From the NCBI GenBank assembly GCA_003864535.1, contig BHEQ01000008.1:1-24195 (forward strand): DNA of 24,195 nt. The letters run 5' to 3'. The DNA comes from Gammaproteobacteria bacterium (GTDB taxonomy: Bacteria; Pseudomonadota; Gammaproteobacteria; Cardiobacteriales; Wohlfahrtiimonadaceae). Below, piece by piece: positions 1 through 7,803 of this stretch; the first letter of the stretch is position 1; each line of letters starts with the position of its first letter. A program made the position numbers and the translations under genes. Under the pieces are notes generated by a model, which was not told where the DNA came from, searched no databases, and saw only the letters and a program-made list of their open reading frames with translations.

Positions 1-1
1 G

Positions 2-298
2 GTGAATAATATCGATACTAAACACGCAGTTTCATCAACAATTCTTATCGACGTGCGCACCGTTGGTGAGTTTAATGCAGGGCACTTACCTGATGCAATT
101 AATATTGATTATCAGGTTATTCGGGAGAATATAGAGAATTATTATCCAGATAAATCAAGCCCTATAAAAGTTTATTGCCGTTCAGGCAACCGCTCTGGAA
201 TAGCTAAGGCTACGCTTGAGTTAATGGGTTATACCAATGTTGAGAATATTGGTGGCTATGAGATGCTTAGACACTTACCTGAGTATCAAAAAAAATAA
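2..298 (+). CDS. Rhodanese-like domain protein (possibly 5'-truncated by window edge)
   Basis: A 98-residue single-domain rhodanese. Visible are the ILIDVRT strand (residues 14-20), the GHLPDAINI segment (27-35) and the active-site loop CRSGNRSG with the presumed persulfide-carrying Cys59. Family members transfer sulfane sulfur, typically from thiosulfate, to acceptors such as cyanide or thiols; small ones resemble PspE or GlpE. No signal peptide is visible from the GTG used here. The GTG starts at base 2, so no ribosome binding site can be seen and the real start may lie upstream, which could add a leader. The stop falls in an A-rich stretch that opens a series of short AAAAAATAAGC repeats. 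The physiological sulfur donor and acceptor cannot be deduced. The fold assignment is confident; the start is not. Confidence 0.85.
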   Translation: MNNIDTKHAVSSTILIDVRTVGEFNAGHLPDAINIDYQVIRENIENYYPDKSSPIKVYCRSGNRSGIAKATLELMGYTNVENIGGYEMLRHLPEYQKK

Positions 299-350
299 GC
301 AAAAAATAAGCAAAAATAATAATCCCAAAAAATAAGCTCAAAAAATAAGC
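290..350. repeat. Short direct repeats AAAAAATAAGC upstream of sdhC
   Basis: The 11-mer AAAAAATAAGC, or a one-base variant, occurs at 290-300, 301-311, 327-337 and 340-350, beginning in the last codons of the rhodanese gene. The copies are adjacent or separated by 2-15 bases. They lie just upstream of a good sigma-70-type promoter candidate for sdhC. Either slippage-generated simple sequence or an A-tract upstream element would explain them; no hairpin is formed. Confidence 0.6.
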
Positions 351-353
351 CCA

Positions 354-382
354 TTGCAACAAATTATCAATGCGTTCATAAT
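354..382 (+). promoter_or_regulatory. Candidate sigma-70 promoter for the sdhCDAB-mutM operon
   Basis: A -35-like TTGCAA (354-359) and a -10-like CATAAT (377-382) are separated by exactly 17 bases, about 90 bases upstream of the sdhC start. The region before it is A-rich, which can act as an UP-type element. This is pattern matching only; no transcription start is known. Confidence 0.4.
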
Positions 383-471
383 GCTCGGCAATCATATTGC
401 AAGCTTATATCTTGAACTCAGACTATGATTGTGATAATTTACATTAATAACTATTAATAAAGGGGATTTTT

Positions 472-861
472 ATGAGTCAAAGCAAGAGGCCTTTATCGCC
501 TTTTATGTTAGGACAAGACTATAAACTACAAGCAAGTTCAGTAATGAGTTTTTTACATCGTGCATCTGGCATCGCTTTTATCTTAATCTTAATTGTGATT
601 GGCAGCTGGATAGTTGCTTTAGCGCGTGGGCCTGTGGCATTTGCCCAAATGAATGTAATCTTAACTCACATAGCCTTTTTACCTTTTTTAATTGCGGGAG
701 CTGCAGCTGCGTGCTATCACTTTTGTAATGGGATTCGGCATCTGCTTTGGGATCTAAGCATCGGATTAGATATAAACAGTGCTAAAAAATCAGCTAATAT
801 TGTTACAATTACAAGTATTATATTGACCATAACTTTAGTGCTTGCAGGATATCTTAGTTAA
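472..861 (+). CDS. sdhC: Succinate dehydrogenase cytochrome b556 subunit
   Basis: Membrane anchor of respiratory complex II; with SdhD it holds haem b and the ubiquinone site. At 129 residues it has the usual family length. It shows the N-terminal RPLSP motif (6-10), the SxxHR segment (SFLHRASG, 26-33) that contributes to quinone binding, three hydrophobic helices, and the HFCNGIRHLLWD signature (83-94) with the probable haem-ligand His83. A Shine-Dalgarno-like AGGGG lies at 461-465. It is the first gene of sdhCDAB, downstream of a promoter candidate. The gap to sdhD is 106 bp, much longer than the other gaps in the operon, and contains a fragment of the dispersed repeat described elsewhere. 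Confidence 0.95.
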   Translation: MSQSKRPLSPFMLGQDYKLQASSVMSFLHRASGIAFILILIVIGSWIVALARGPVAFAQMNVILTHIAFLPFLIAGAAAACYHFCNGIRHLLWDLSIGLDINSAKKSANIVTITSIILTITLVLAGYLS

Positions 862-862
862 T

Positions 863-905
863 AACGATATATCTTAAGCCTTGAAAAATCTAATTTATAG
901 AAGCA
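863..905 (+). repeat. Dispersed hairpin repeat, fragment E (between sdhC and sdhD)
   Basis: The segment around 875-903 contains AAGCCTTGAAAAATCTAATT followed by TATAGAAG. This matches one end of the longer repeat at 14091-14210 almost base for base. Only the end of the element is present. It starts two bases after the sdhC stop, inside an operon. No terminator-like hairpin is kept, which fits continued read-through into sdhD. Confidence 0.65.
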
Positions 906-967
906 CAAAAATATCTTTAGCATATAAATTATTGGCATAAATAAATATTTAAAAGTGAGGATTTTAC

Positions 968-1348
968 ATGAATTTACGAACTCCGCTTGCGCGGGCTAAA
1001 GGGTTAGGCTCTGCCCATTCAGGCTCACATCACTGGCTGATGCAGCGTATTAGTGCGATAATTTTAGCGGTCTTATTTATCTGGTTTGCATTTTCTTTTG
1101 CCTGTTTATTAGGCATGGATTATTTGAACGTAAAAATATGGATTAGCAAATCTTATAATCTAGTTTTATTAATTACCTTTTTAGGTGCCGCCTTTTATCA
1201 TGCAATCTTGGGTTTGCAAGTTGTTTTAGAAGATTATATTTCACAATCAGCAAAAAAAATAGGCATGATAATCGCAATGAAAATTATTTTAACAGTGCTA
1301 GGCCTTGCGTCTATTATTGCTGTATTACGCGCAGGATTAGGAGCTTAA
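968..1348 (+). CDS. sdhD: Succinate dehydrogenase hydrophobic membrane anchor subunit
   Basis: Second membrane anchor of complex II, 126 residues. It has the HHWLMQRISA opening (21-30) typical of the long N-terminal form, three predicted transmembrane helices, and the YHAILGLQVVLEDY signature (77-90), in which His78 is the expected haem ligand and Asp89-Tyr90 belong to the quinone site. The ribosome binding site GAGGA lies just upstream (956-960). The stop is followed after one base by the sdhA start, so the two are translationally coupled. Confidence 0.93.
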   Translation: MNLRTPLARAKGLGSAHSGSHHWLMQRISAIILAVLFIWFAFSFACLLGMDYLNVKIWISKSYNLVLLITFLGAAFYHAILGLQVVLEDYISQSAKKIGMIIAMKIILTVLGLASIIAVLRAGLGA

Positions 1349-1349
1349 A

Positions 1350-3146
1350 ATGGCATTAGAACAATATAAAGATTATAAAATTATTGAACATACTTATGAT
1401 GTTGTCGTTGTTGGAGCTGGCGGAGCTGGCTTGCGTGCAACGTTTGGAATGGCTGAGAAAGGCTTAAAAACAGCGTGCATCACCAAAGTATTCCCAACCC
1501 GTTCGCACACAGTTGCCGCGCAAGGTGGTATTTCAGCAGCTCTTGGAAATATGGGAGAGGATGATTGGCGGTGGCATATGTATGATACCGTTAAAGGCTC
1601 AGACTGGTTAGGCGACCAAGATGCGATTGAATATATGTGTCGCGAGGCTATTCCTGCTGTTTTAGAGCTTGAACATCAAGGCTTACCCTTTTCACGCACA
1701 GACGATGGCAAAATTTATCAACGCCCTTTTGGAGGAATGACCACCAAATTTGGCGAAGGACAAGCACAGCGAACTTGTGCCGCAGCTGATCGCACTGGGC
1801 ATGCGATGTTACACACTCTTTATCAACAATCTCTAAAACATAATGCTGAGTTTTTTATCGAATACTTTGCCCTTGATTTAATCATGGAGAATGAAGAATG
1901 CCGCGGAGTTGTCGCATGGAATTTAGCTGAAGGCACAATTCATGTTTTTCGTGCGCAAACGGTTGTGCTCGCAACTGGTGGTTATGGGCGTGCCTATTTT
2001 TCTGCGACGAGCGCACATACTTGTACGGGAGATGGCAACGGCATGGTTTTACGTGCAGGCTTGCCGCTCCAAGATATGGAATTTATACAGTTTCACCCTA
2101 CTGGAATTTACGGCGCAGGCTGCTTAATAACAGAAGGAGTGCGCGGTGAAGGTGGTTATTTGACTAACTCACAAGGCGAACGCTTCATGGAACGTTATGC
2201 GCCAAATGCTAAAGATTTAGCCTCGCGCGATGTTGTCTCACGCTCGATGACTATGGAAATCCGCGAAGGGCGTGGCGTTGGTGAGCATAAAGATCATCTT
2301 TATTTACATCTAGAGCATTTAGGCCCTGAAACAATTAAAGAAAAACTTCCAGGAATCGCTGAAAGTGCGCGTATTTTCGCAAATGTTGATGTAACAAAAG
2401 AGCCTATCCCAGTAATTCCAACGGTACATTACAATATGGGCGGTATTCCAACTAATTATCACGCCCAAGTTGTCACGTTAAAAGATGGAGACCCTGATCA
2501 CGTTGTTAAAGGCTTGATGGCAATTGGAGAGGCTGCATGTGTATCTGTCCATGGTGCGAATCGTTTGGGGTCAAACTCATTGCTTGATCTAGTTGTTTTT
2601 GGGCGTGCAGCTGCGAATCGCTGTGCTGAAATTTTAAAGCCAAATGCGAATCAAGCTGACTTACCTCAAGCACAAATCACCAATATTTTAGATAGATTTG
2701 ATCGGATCAGACATAGCAATGGCACACTGCCAACAGCCACATTGCGCAATACAATGCAACGCGCGATGCAAGCAGATGTTGCGGTATTTCGGATGGAAGC
2801 ATCTTTAAAAGCAGGTGTAGAAGCTATTGATCAGGCTTATAAGGATTTTACTCAAATAAAAGTTATCGATAAGAGCTTGATTTGGAATTCTGATTTAGTT
2901 GAAACTTTAGAGCTTGCGAATCTTTTAGGATGTGCGATTACGACGGTTCATAGTGCCTATAACCGCCAAGAATCACGCGGTGCTCATGCACGAGAAGATT
3001 ATGAAGATCGTCATGATGAGTGGATGAAACATACTATTTCTTGGGTGAATGAGGCAGGAAAGGTTACTTTAGATTATCGCCCTGTGCATACTTACACTTT
3101 GACTGATGAGGTTGATTATTTCCCACCTAAGAAGCGCACTTATTAA
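1350..3146 (+). CDS. sdhA: Succinate dehydrogenase flavoprotein subunit
   Basis: Catalytic subunit of complex II, oxidising succinate to fumarate with covalently bound FAD. It has the dinucleotide-binding GAGGAG (22-27), RSHTVAAQGG with the flavin-linking His53, the FHPTG loop (248-252), ERFMERYAP (277-285) and LASRDVVSRS with the presumed catalytic Arg293. The 598-residue length is normal and the protein appears complete to the terminal PPKKRTY. The N-terminal YKIIEHTYD and internal motifs resemble the alphaproteobacterial/mitochondrial and Xanthomonadales type more than the E. coli type; this is judged from remembered family sequences, not an alignment. Translation follows sdhD with almost no gap. 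Confidence 0.97.
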   Translation: MALEQYKDYKIIEHTYDVVVVGAGGAGLRATFGMAEKGLKTACITKVFPTRSHTVAAQGGISAALGNMGEDDWRWHMYDTVKGSDWLGDQDAIEYMCREAIPAVLELEHQGLPFSRTDDGKIYQRPFGGMTTKFGEGQAQRTCAAADRTGHAMLHTLYQQSLKHNAEFFIEYFALDLIMENEECRGVVAWNLAEGTIHVFRAQTVVLATGGYGRAYFSATSAHTCTGDGNGMVLRAGLPLQDMEFIQFHPTGIYGAGCLITEGVRGEGGYLTNSQGERFMERYAPNAKDLASRDVVSRSMTMEIREGRGVGEHKDHLYLHLEHLGPETIKEKLPGIAESARIFANVDVTKEPIPVIPTVHYNMGGIPTNYHAQVVTLKDGDPDHVVKGLMAIGEAACVSVHGANRLGSNSLLDLVVFGRAAANRCAEILKPNANQADLPQAQITNILDRFDRIRHSNGTLPTATLRNTMQRAMQADVAVFRMEASLKAGVEAIDQAYKDFTQIKVIDKSLIWNSDLVETLELANLLGCAITTVHSAYNRQESRGAHAREDYEDRHDEWMKHTISWVNEAGKVTLDYRPVHTYTLTDEVDYFPPKKRTY

Positions 3147-3161
3147 AAAAGGATTAAGATT

Positions 3162-3944
3162 ATGGCAGAGTTTAAATTACCCGCAAATTCCATCGTAAAA
3201 GAAGGTAAAACCTTTAAAGATGAGCATGCTAGTAGTAATGTGCGCGTTTTTAGAATTTATCGTTGGGATCCAGATACAGGTGAGAATCCACGTTATGATC
3301 GTTATGAAGTGGATCTTGATAGCTGCGGACCAATGATTTTAGATGCTCTTTTAAAAATAAAAAATGAGATTGATCCAACTCTTACCTTGCGCCGCTCTTG
3401 TCGTGAGGGTATTTGTGGTTCTTGCGCCATGAATATTGACGGTACGAATACATTAGCTTGTACCAAAGCAATTGAAGATGTTGATGCAGGTGAGATTAAA
3501 ATTAACCCACTGCCACACATGCCAGTAATTAAGGACTTAGTTCCTGATTTAACTCATTTTTATGCGCAGCATGCTTCAGTACAACCATGGCTTAAAGCAG
3601 ATACTCCAAATCCACCGCGCGAACGCTTACAATCTAAAGCTGACCGCGCCAAGCTTGATGGTTTATATGAATGTATTTTATGTGCCTGTTGTTCAACCTC
3701 ATGCCCAAGTTACTGGTGGAATTCCGAGCGTTATTTAGGTCCTGCGGTCTTATTGCAAGCTTATCGCTTTATTGCTGATTCGCGTGATGATCATACTGGA
3801 GAGCGTCTTGATGAGCTTGAAGATCCATTTAAGCTTTATCGCTGCCATACAATTATGAATTGCACGAATACTTGCCCCAAAAGTTTAAATCCCGCTAAAG
3901 CAATCGCACAGATTAAGCAGTTAATGGTAATACGCCAGTATTAA
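3162..3944 (+). CDS. sdhB: Succinate dehydrogenase iron-sulfur subunit
   Basis: Electron-transfer subunit of complex II. At 260 residues it is longer than the E. coli form and matches the mitochondrial-like form. The [2Fe-2S] cysteines are in SCREGICGSC plus Cys100 (80, 85, 88, 100). The [4Fe-4S] and [3Fe-4S] clusters use CILCACCSTSCP (Cys171, 174, 177, 181) together with Cys228, Cys234 and Cys238. The PLPHMPVIKDLVPDL segment is also typical. An AAGGA ribosome binding site precedes the ATG, 15 bases after sdhA. The mutM start follows 12 bases after the stop, suggesting one transcript. Confidence 0.97.
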   Translation: MAEFKLPANSIVKEGKTFKDEHASSNVRVFRIYRWDPDTGENPRYDRYEVDLDSCGPMILDALLKIKNEIDPTLTLRRSCREGICGSCAMNIDGTNTLACTKAIEDVDAGEIKINPLPHMPVIKDLVPDLTHFYAQHASVQPWLKADTPNPPRERLQSKADRAKLDGLYECILCACCSTSCPSYWWNSERYLGPAVLLQAYRFIADSRDDHTGERLDELEDPFKLYRCHTIMNCTNTCPKSLNPAKAIAQIKQLMVIRQY

Positions 3945-3956
3945 AATAGGATATTT

Positions 3957-4781
3957 ATGCCAGAACTTCCAGAGGTTGAGATAACCAAACGCGGCATAGA
4001 GCCTTATATTATTAATAACAAATTGATTAATATACAGGTACTACAACCAAAATTACGTTATTTAATGAACCCATCCTTTGCTAAAGAATTAATTGGGCAC
4101 AAGATTTTAAGCGTGTCTAGACGCGCTAAATATCTTATTTTGAAGACAAAAACAAAGAAGATTATTCTGCATTTAGGCATGTCTGGGAGTTTACGCATTG
4201 AGCATAAAAACCAAAATCCTTTGCGCAAGCATGATCATGTTGTTTTTGAGTTTGCAGATGAGCTGTGTTTACACTTTCATGATCCGCGGAGGTTTGGATT
4301 TATTTTAGATTATGCGGTTGATTTTACTCCTGAATATTTATTAAAATTAGCTCCAGAGCCATTAACAGATGCTTTTAATAGTGATTATTTACAAGGAGCT
4401 TTAAAAAATCGACATAAAGCGATTAAAGTTGCAATTATGGATCAAACTTTAGTCGTTGGTGTTGGCAATATTTATGCCAGTGAAACTCTGTTTATGACAA
4501 AAATTCACCCAGAAACTCCGTGTAATCAATTAACTCCTGAAGATATAGAGATGTTAGTTAAGAATATTAAAATTGTGCTGGCACTATCGATAGAACAAGG
4601 TGGCACAACTTTAAAAGACTTCATTAATCCTAATGGTAATCCAGGTTATTTTGTGCAGCAACTGGCGGTATATGGTCAGATAGGTAAAGAATGTAAAGTA
4701 TGTAATACTTTGATTGAACGTAAAGTTTTAGGACAAAGAGCAACTTTCTGGTGTCCAAAATGCCAACAACTAAGTGCTTAA
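3957..4781 (+). CDS. mutM: Formamidopyrimidine-DNA glycosylase
   Basis: Bifunctional DNA glycosylase/AP lyase that removes 8-oxoguanine and formamidopyrimidines. It starts with the invariant MPELPEVE, in which the mature N-terminal proline is the nucleophile and the next glutamate is catalytic. It also has RRAKYL with the conserved Lys58, HDPRRFG (107-113), the H2TH region ending in VVGVGNIYASE (165-175), and a C-terminal zinc finger C245-x2-C248-x16-C265-x2-C268 containing Arg260. The length of 274 residues is normal. An AGGA ribosome binding site lies in the 12-base gap after sdhB. It probably ends the sdh transcript: a hairpin with a T-run follows immediately. Its position directly before dnaN, with no dnaA between, is noted as a finding. 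Confidence 0.97.
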   Translation: MPELPEVEITKRGIEPYIINNKLINIQVLQPKLRYLMNPSFAKELIGHKILSVSRRAKYLILKTKTKKIILHLGMSGSLRIEHKNQNPLRKHDHVVFEFADELCLHFHDPRRFGFILDYAVDFTPEYLLKLAPEPLTDAFNSDYLQGALKNRHKAIKVAIMDQTLVVGVGNIYASETLFMTKIHPETPCNQLTPEDIEMLVKNIKIVLALSIEQGGTTLKDFINPNGNPGYFVQQLAVYGQIGKECKVCNTLIERKVLGQRATFWCPKCQQLSA

Positions 4782-4842
4782 AGTGCATCTATGATGTGCT
4801 TTTAATAATATTGCAAACTTCTATAAATCTAATTTATAAAAG
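4782..4842 (+). repeat. Dispersed hairpin repeat, fragment D; includes terminator-like hairpin after mutM
   Basis: This fragment joins the two ends of the dispersed repeat and lacks the middle. At 4783-4799 a GTGCATC/GATGTGC stem (two G-T pairs) with a 3-base loop is followed by TTTT, a plausible rho-independent terminator for mutM. Next comes AATAATATTGCAA, matching AATAATATCGCAA of the copy at 14091-14210, and then CTTCTATAAATC plus TAATTTATAAAAG, a variant of the other end. The interior present in full-length copies is deleted. Confidence 0.6.
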
Positions 4843-5021
4843 TTACCTAAAGTAACCACGTAAGGTATTAATTTAATTAGATATCTATTTTTAAAATTCT
4901 TATTAATAGGTCTGCCCTTAAGTGGATGGCGGACATAAAATCCTAATCCAAATTAACGTCTTTATTTATAAAGCTATTTTCGCTAGAATAGCGCATATTT
5001 ATTAATCAAGTAGGGCAAAAT
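4843..5021. other. mutM-dnaN intergenic region with a small hairpin
   Basis: The remaining leader of dnaN has no gene. It contains an inverted repeat GTCTGCC (4910-4916) / GGCGGAC (4928-4934; one T-G pair) and a short GCTATT/AATAGC inverted repeat near 4973-4992. No clear DnaA box (TTATCCACA-like) or origin-type array was seen. The dnaN ribosome binding site is the weak TAGGG at about 5010-5014. Confidence 0.4.
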
Positions 5022-6125
5022 ATGAAACTTTCTATTCAACGCGAGCAATTACTCCAGCCATTGCAAGCTATAACTGGTGTTATTAATTCAAAAAATACCT
5101 TGCAAATTCTATTAAATGTGCGCGTAATTGCATCTGAAGATGAAATTTTATTAACTGCAACAGATATTGATAATGAGCTCTCCTGCTCTTTTCCGCACAT
5201 TGCCTTAGAAACTGGCGAGATAACTTTACCTGCTAAAAAAATGCAAGATATTCTACAAGCCCTACCAGAGGGAAGTACGGTTAATATCGAGATTGAAGGG
5301 ACGCGTGCTTTAATTAAATGTGGGCGTTCTAAATTCACCTTGCAATGTTTGCCTACAGATGAATTTCCTGTGCTTGATGATATTGAGTTTACAACTAATG
5401 TTACCTTGCCTAAAAAAGACTTACGTAAGATTTTAGAAGATGTAAAACAAACTATGGCGGTCTCAGATGTCCGTTATTTTCTAAATGGGCTTTTGCTTAA
5501 TATTGATGGGAATAATGTCACCGCAATTGCTACAGATGGGCACAAACTTGGGGCATCCTCAATTGAGCTAACCGAAGGTGATTACGAACCTGTAGAAGTG
5601 ATTATTCCACGTAAAGGTGTTTTTGAATTAATCAAGCTGCTAAATAATGAAGCAAGTCCCGTAAATTTACAGATTAGTAAAAATTATTTAAAAGTTGAAA
5701 GCTTAGGGCTTAGTTTTACAACTAAATTAATCGAAGGGCGTTTCCCTGATTATCGCACGGTAATCCCACGTCCTGGCGAGAAAGTCATATTTGCAGGCAG
5801 GGTTGAATTAATCAAAGCATTGGAGCGTTCATGTATTTTATTGTCTGAGAAAAGTACAGGAATTAAAATTAATGTAAGTCAATTTCAGTTACGTCTTTCA
5901 ACGCACAATAAAGAACAAGAAGAAACTGAAGAGATTGTTGAAATTAACTATCAAGGTGAAGAATTTTCAGTATCTTTTAATATAAGCTATCTAATTGATA
6001 TTCTAAAAGTATTTGACACAGAAATGATACGGATTAATATGGCTGATCCAAATGCAAGTGCGTTAATTAGAACGATAGAAGATGATGATAAACTTCGTTT
6101 TGTAATCATGCCAATGCGTATCTAG
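5022..6125 (+). CDS. dnaN: DNA polymerase III beta subunit (sliding clamp)
   Basis: Forms the dimeric ring that tethers DNA polymerase III to DNA. The 367-residue length is exactly typical. It carries the three repeated clamp domains: MKLSIQREQLLQPLQ at the start, VRYFLNGLLL with TDGHKLG in the middle, FPDYRTVIPR in the linker region, and the closing FVIMPMRI, where the C-terminal MPMR(L/I) motif lines the clamp. The sequence resembles gammaproteobacterial clamps. recF starts 15 bases after the stop, the conserved dnaN-recF pairing. dnaA, which normally precedes it, is absent here. Confidence 0.97.
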   Translation: MKLSIQREQLLQPLQAITGVINSKNTLQILLNVRVIASEDEILLTATDIDNELSCSFPHIALETGEITLPAKKMQDILQALPEGSTVNIEIEGTRALIKCGRSKFTLQCLPTDEFPVLDDIEFTTNVTLPKKDLRKILEDVKQTMAVSDVRYFLNGLLLNIDGNNVTAIATDGHKLGASSIELTEGDYEPVEVIIPRKGVFELIKLLNNEASPVNLQISKNYLKVESLGLSFTTKLIEGRFPDYRTVIPRPGEKVIFAGRVELIKALERSCILLSEKSTGIKINVSQFQLRLSTHNKEQEETEEIVEINYQGEEFSVSFNISYLIDILKVFDTEMIRINMADPNASALIRTIEDDDKLRFVIMPMRI

Positions 6126-6140
6126 TGTTTTAATAAGATC

Positions 6141-7241
6141 ATGATTATTAAGAGTTTAAAAACTGAAAACTTTCGTCATCTAAACATTGACGAATTAAGC
6201 TTTAGTACGCAAGTGAATATCATTGTTGGACCAAATGGATCAGGGAAAACAAGCATTTTGGAGGCGCTTTATTTTTTATCGAGAACACGCTCTTTTAGGG
6301 TTACCGACTCCCAAAAAATCGTGAGCTTTGGGCAAGATTTATTGCGTATATTTGCAAGCATCGAGTCTGATACCCAGCTTATGCAAATTGCTTTAGAGAA
6401 AAATAAACAAAGTATAATCGCTAAAAAAGATGGTGAGTTTTTACACAAAAAGACCGAGCTCGCGCGTTTATTACCTGTATTATATTTAGGACCTGATACA
6501 CAGATGATCTTGCTCGATAGCCCAAAATTTAGACGGCGATTTTTAGATTGGGGCTTATTTCATCATCATCCTACTTTTTTAATGCACTGGGCGCAGTATG
6601 AGCGTGCGTTAAAACAACGCAATAGCGCCTTAAAACAAAGCCTTTATGATAAGGTAATTAATAGCATCGATCAGGAATTAGTGATTCATGGGAATGCCTT
6701 AAGCCTAATTAGAGCAGAATTTACCGCGCAGATTTTTAGTGCAATGGAGCCATTTCTAAAGGCATTGCTTGCGGATAAATTAGATCAGGAACTACAATGG
6801 ACAATGGCATTTAAACAAGGTTATAGTGATGATTTAGCCAGCGCACTCAAGCATAGCCGCGTCCCTGATCGAATGGCAGGATTTACACGCGTAGGACCGC
6901 ACCGTGCGGATTTTTCCTTAAAATATAATGGGCAAAATGTAGCCACAGCACTATCACGCGGGCAACTTAAATTAGCCAGTATCGCGTTAATTTTGGCACA
7001 AGCACAGCTCCATCAACAAAAAACCTTGCGCCCCTCAATTTTATTAGTCGATGATATAACCGCCGAGCTTGATCGCAATCACCGCGAAAAACTTGTCGCG
7101 TCTTTATTGGGCTTAAATGCCCAATTATTTATCAGTGTGCTTGAATATAATGAGTTTCCAGAGCTTGCCCATATTCCTAAAAATATAGATAAACGCGTAT
7201 TTGTGATGGATCATGGTAGCTGTAGCAATCAGAGTTACTAA
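6141..7241 (+). CDS. recF: DNA replication and repair protein RecF
   Basis: SMC-like ATPase of the RecFOR pathway that helps load RecA at single-strand gaps. It is 366 residues long. The Walker A motif GPNGSGKTS is at 30-38, the ABC-type signature LSRGQLKL at 271-278, Walker B SILLVDDI at 299-306 and the D-loop AELD at 308-311. The YLGPDTQMILLDSPKFRRRF stretch is also typical. The ribosome binding site is weak, suggesting coupling to dnaN. gyrB does not follow; the next gene is on the opposite strand with its stop 15 bases away. The last roughly 150 bases of this gene recur, decayed, between the DUF805 genes downstream. Confidence 0.96.
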   Translation: MIIKSLKTENFRHLNIDELSFSTQVNIIVGPNGSGKTSILEALYFLSRTRSFRVTDSQKIVSFGQDLLRIFASIESDTQLMQIALEKNKQSIIAKKDGEFLHKKTELARLLPVLYLGPDTQMILLDSPKFRRRFLDWGLFHHHPTFLMHWAQYERALKQRNSALKQSLYDKVINSIDQELVIHGNALSLIRAEFTAQIFSAMEPFLKALLADKLDQELQWTMAFKQGYSDDLASALKHSRVPDRMAGFTRVGPHRADFSLKYNGQNVATALSRGQLKLASIALILAQAQLHQQKTLRPSILLVDDITAELDRNHREKLVASLLGLNAQLFISVLEYNEFPELAHIPKNIDKRVFVMDHGSCSNQSY

Positions 7242-7255
7242 TAATATATTAGCAA

Positions 7256-7723
7256 TTAGTACAGACCAGTATTGTAAAGTATTATAATTAAAATTCCAAT
7301 CAAAACGATAGCAAGAGGTATCCACGCAAGAATATGAACACCAACTGAATTCTCAGGAGGAGATGCACCGTAATCATTATGATCATCTGAACCTGAAGAA
7401 AATAGCAGATAGGTTATGAGTAATATATTAGCAATCGGTACAAAGGTGAGCACAACCCACCAACTACTCTTATTTAAATCATGCAAGCGCTTTACATCAA
7501 CAACAACTGCAAAATACGAGAAAACTATTATTTGAATAGTCAATCCTAGAAAAACAGGAGAAAACGAGAATGATTCTCCCCCCAAACTGGCTAAAACGCT
7601 AAGCCCACTTGCAAGAAGTAGAATTGGAAAAGAAATAAGCAGATATAATGACACCATCCAAGCACGCCAGGCTAGGTAACGTAAACGCCCAATTCTTCCA
7701 TTCCAACTAAAAAAGCTTAGCAT
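7256..7723 (-). CDS. DUF805 family membrane protein, paralogue 1
   Basis: A small inner-membrane protein (155 residues) of the DUF805 family, whose biochemical role is unknown. It has the N-terminal SFFSWNGRIGRLRYLAW block (3-19), a hydrophobic region with about four membrane segments, the central KRLHDLNKSSWW motif, an FVPIAN segment, and a glycine/asparagine loop ending in PPENS before the last helix. The leader AGGAGATGTTTAA is shared with the other three copies. Its stop is only 15 bases from the convergent recF stop. It carries DDHNDYG in the loop where copies 3 and 4 have NNDHG, and is the most diverged of the four. A 13-base piece of recF sequence sits upstream at 7763-7775. Confidence 0.85.
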   Translation of the reverse strand: MLSFFSWNGRIGRLRYLAWRAWMVSLYLLISFPILLLASGLSVLASLGGESFSFSPVFLGLTIQIIVFSYFAVVVDVKRLHDLNKSSWWVVLTFVPIANILLITYLLFSSGSDDHNDYGASPPENSVGVHILAWIPLAIVLIGILIIILYNTGLY

Positions 7724-7762
7724 TTAAACATCTCCTGAAAAACTAGTTTATAAGTATAGCTC

Positions 7763-7775
7763 AAAAAACTTGTCG
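7763..7775 (+). repeat. Minimal recF-derived remnant at a duplication junction
   Basis: AAAAAACTTGTCG here follows TAAGTATAGCTC. The same junction occurs between DUF805 copies 2 and 3 at about 8291-8309, where the recF match continues for about 150 bases. Here the match stops after 13 bases, as expected if the rest was deleted. Confidence 0.5.
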
Positions 7776-7803
7776 ATCTATTAAATAGACATAGAAACTA
7801 ATC

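Noticed and set aside
290..350. CRISPR array
   Set aside because: The repeats are 11 bp of simple A-rich sequence with spacing of 0-15 bases, far from repeat-spacer organisation.
1350..3944. Alphaproteobacterial origin of the window
   Set aside because: SdhA and SdhB look mitochondrial-like, but this type also occurs in Xanthomonadales and related gammaproteobacteria, and DnaN, RecF and the DUF805 genes read as gammaproteobacterial. Transfer of sdh was considered but is not needed.
7125..7325. 66-codon minus-strand ORF across the recF end and DUF805 paralogue 1
   Set aside because: It overlaps two well-supported genes in other frames and has no recognisable features.
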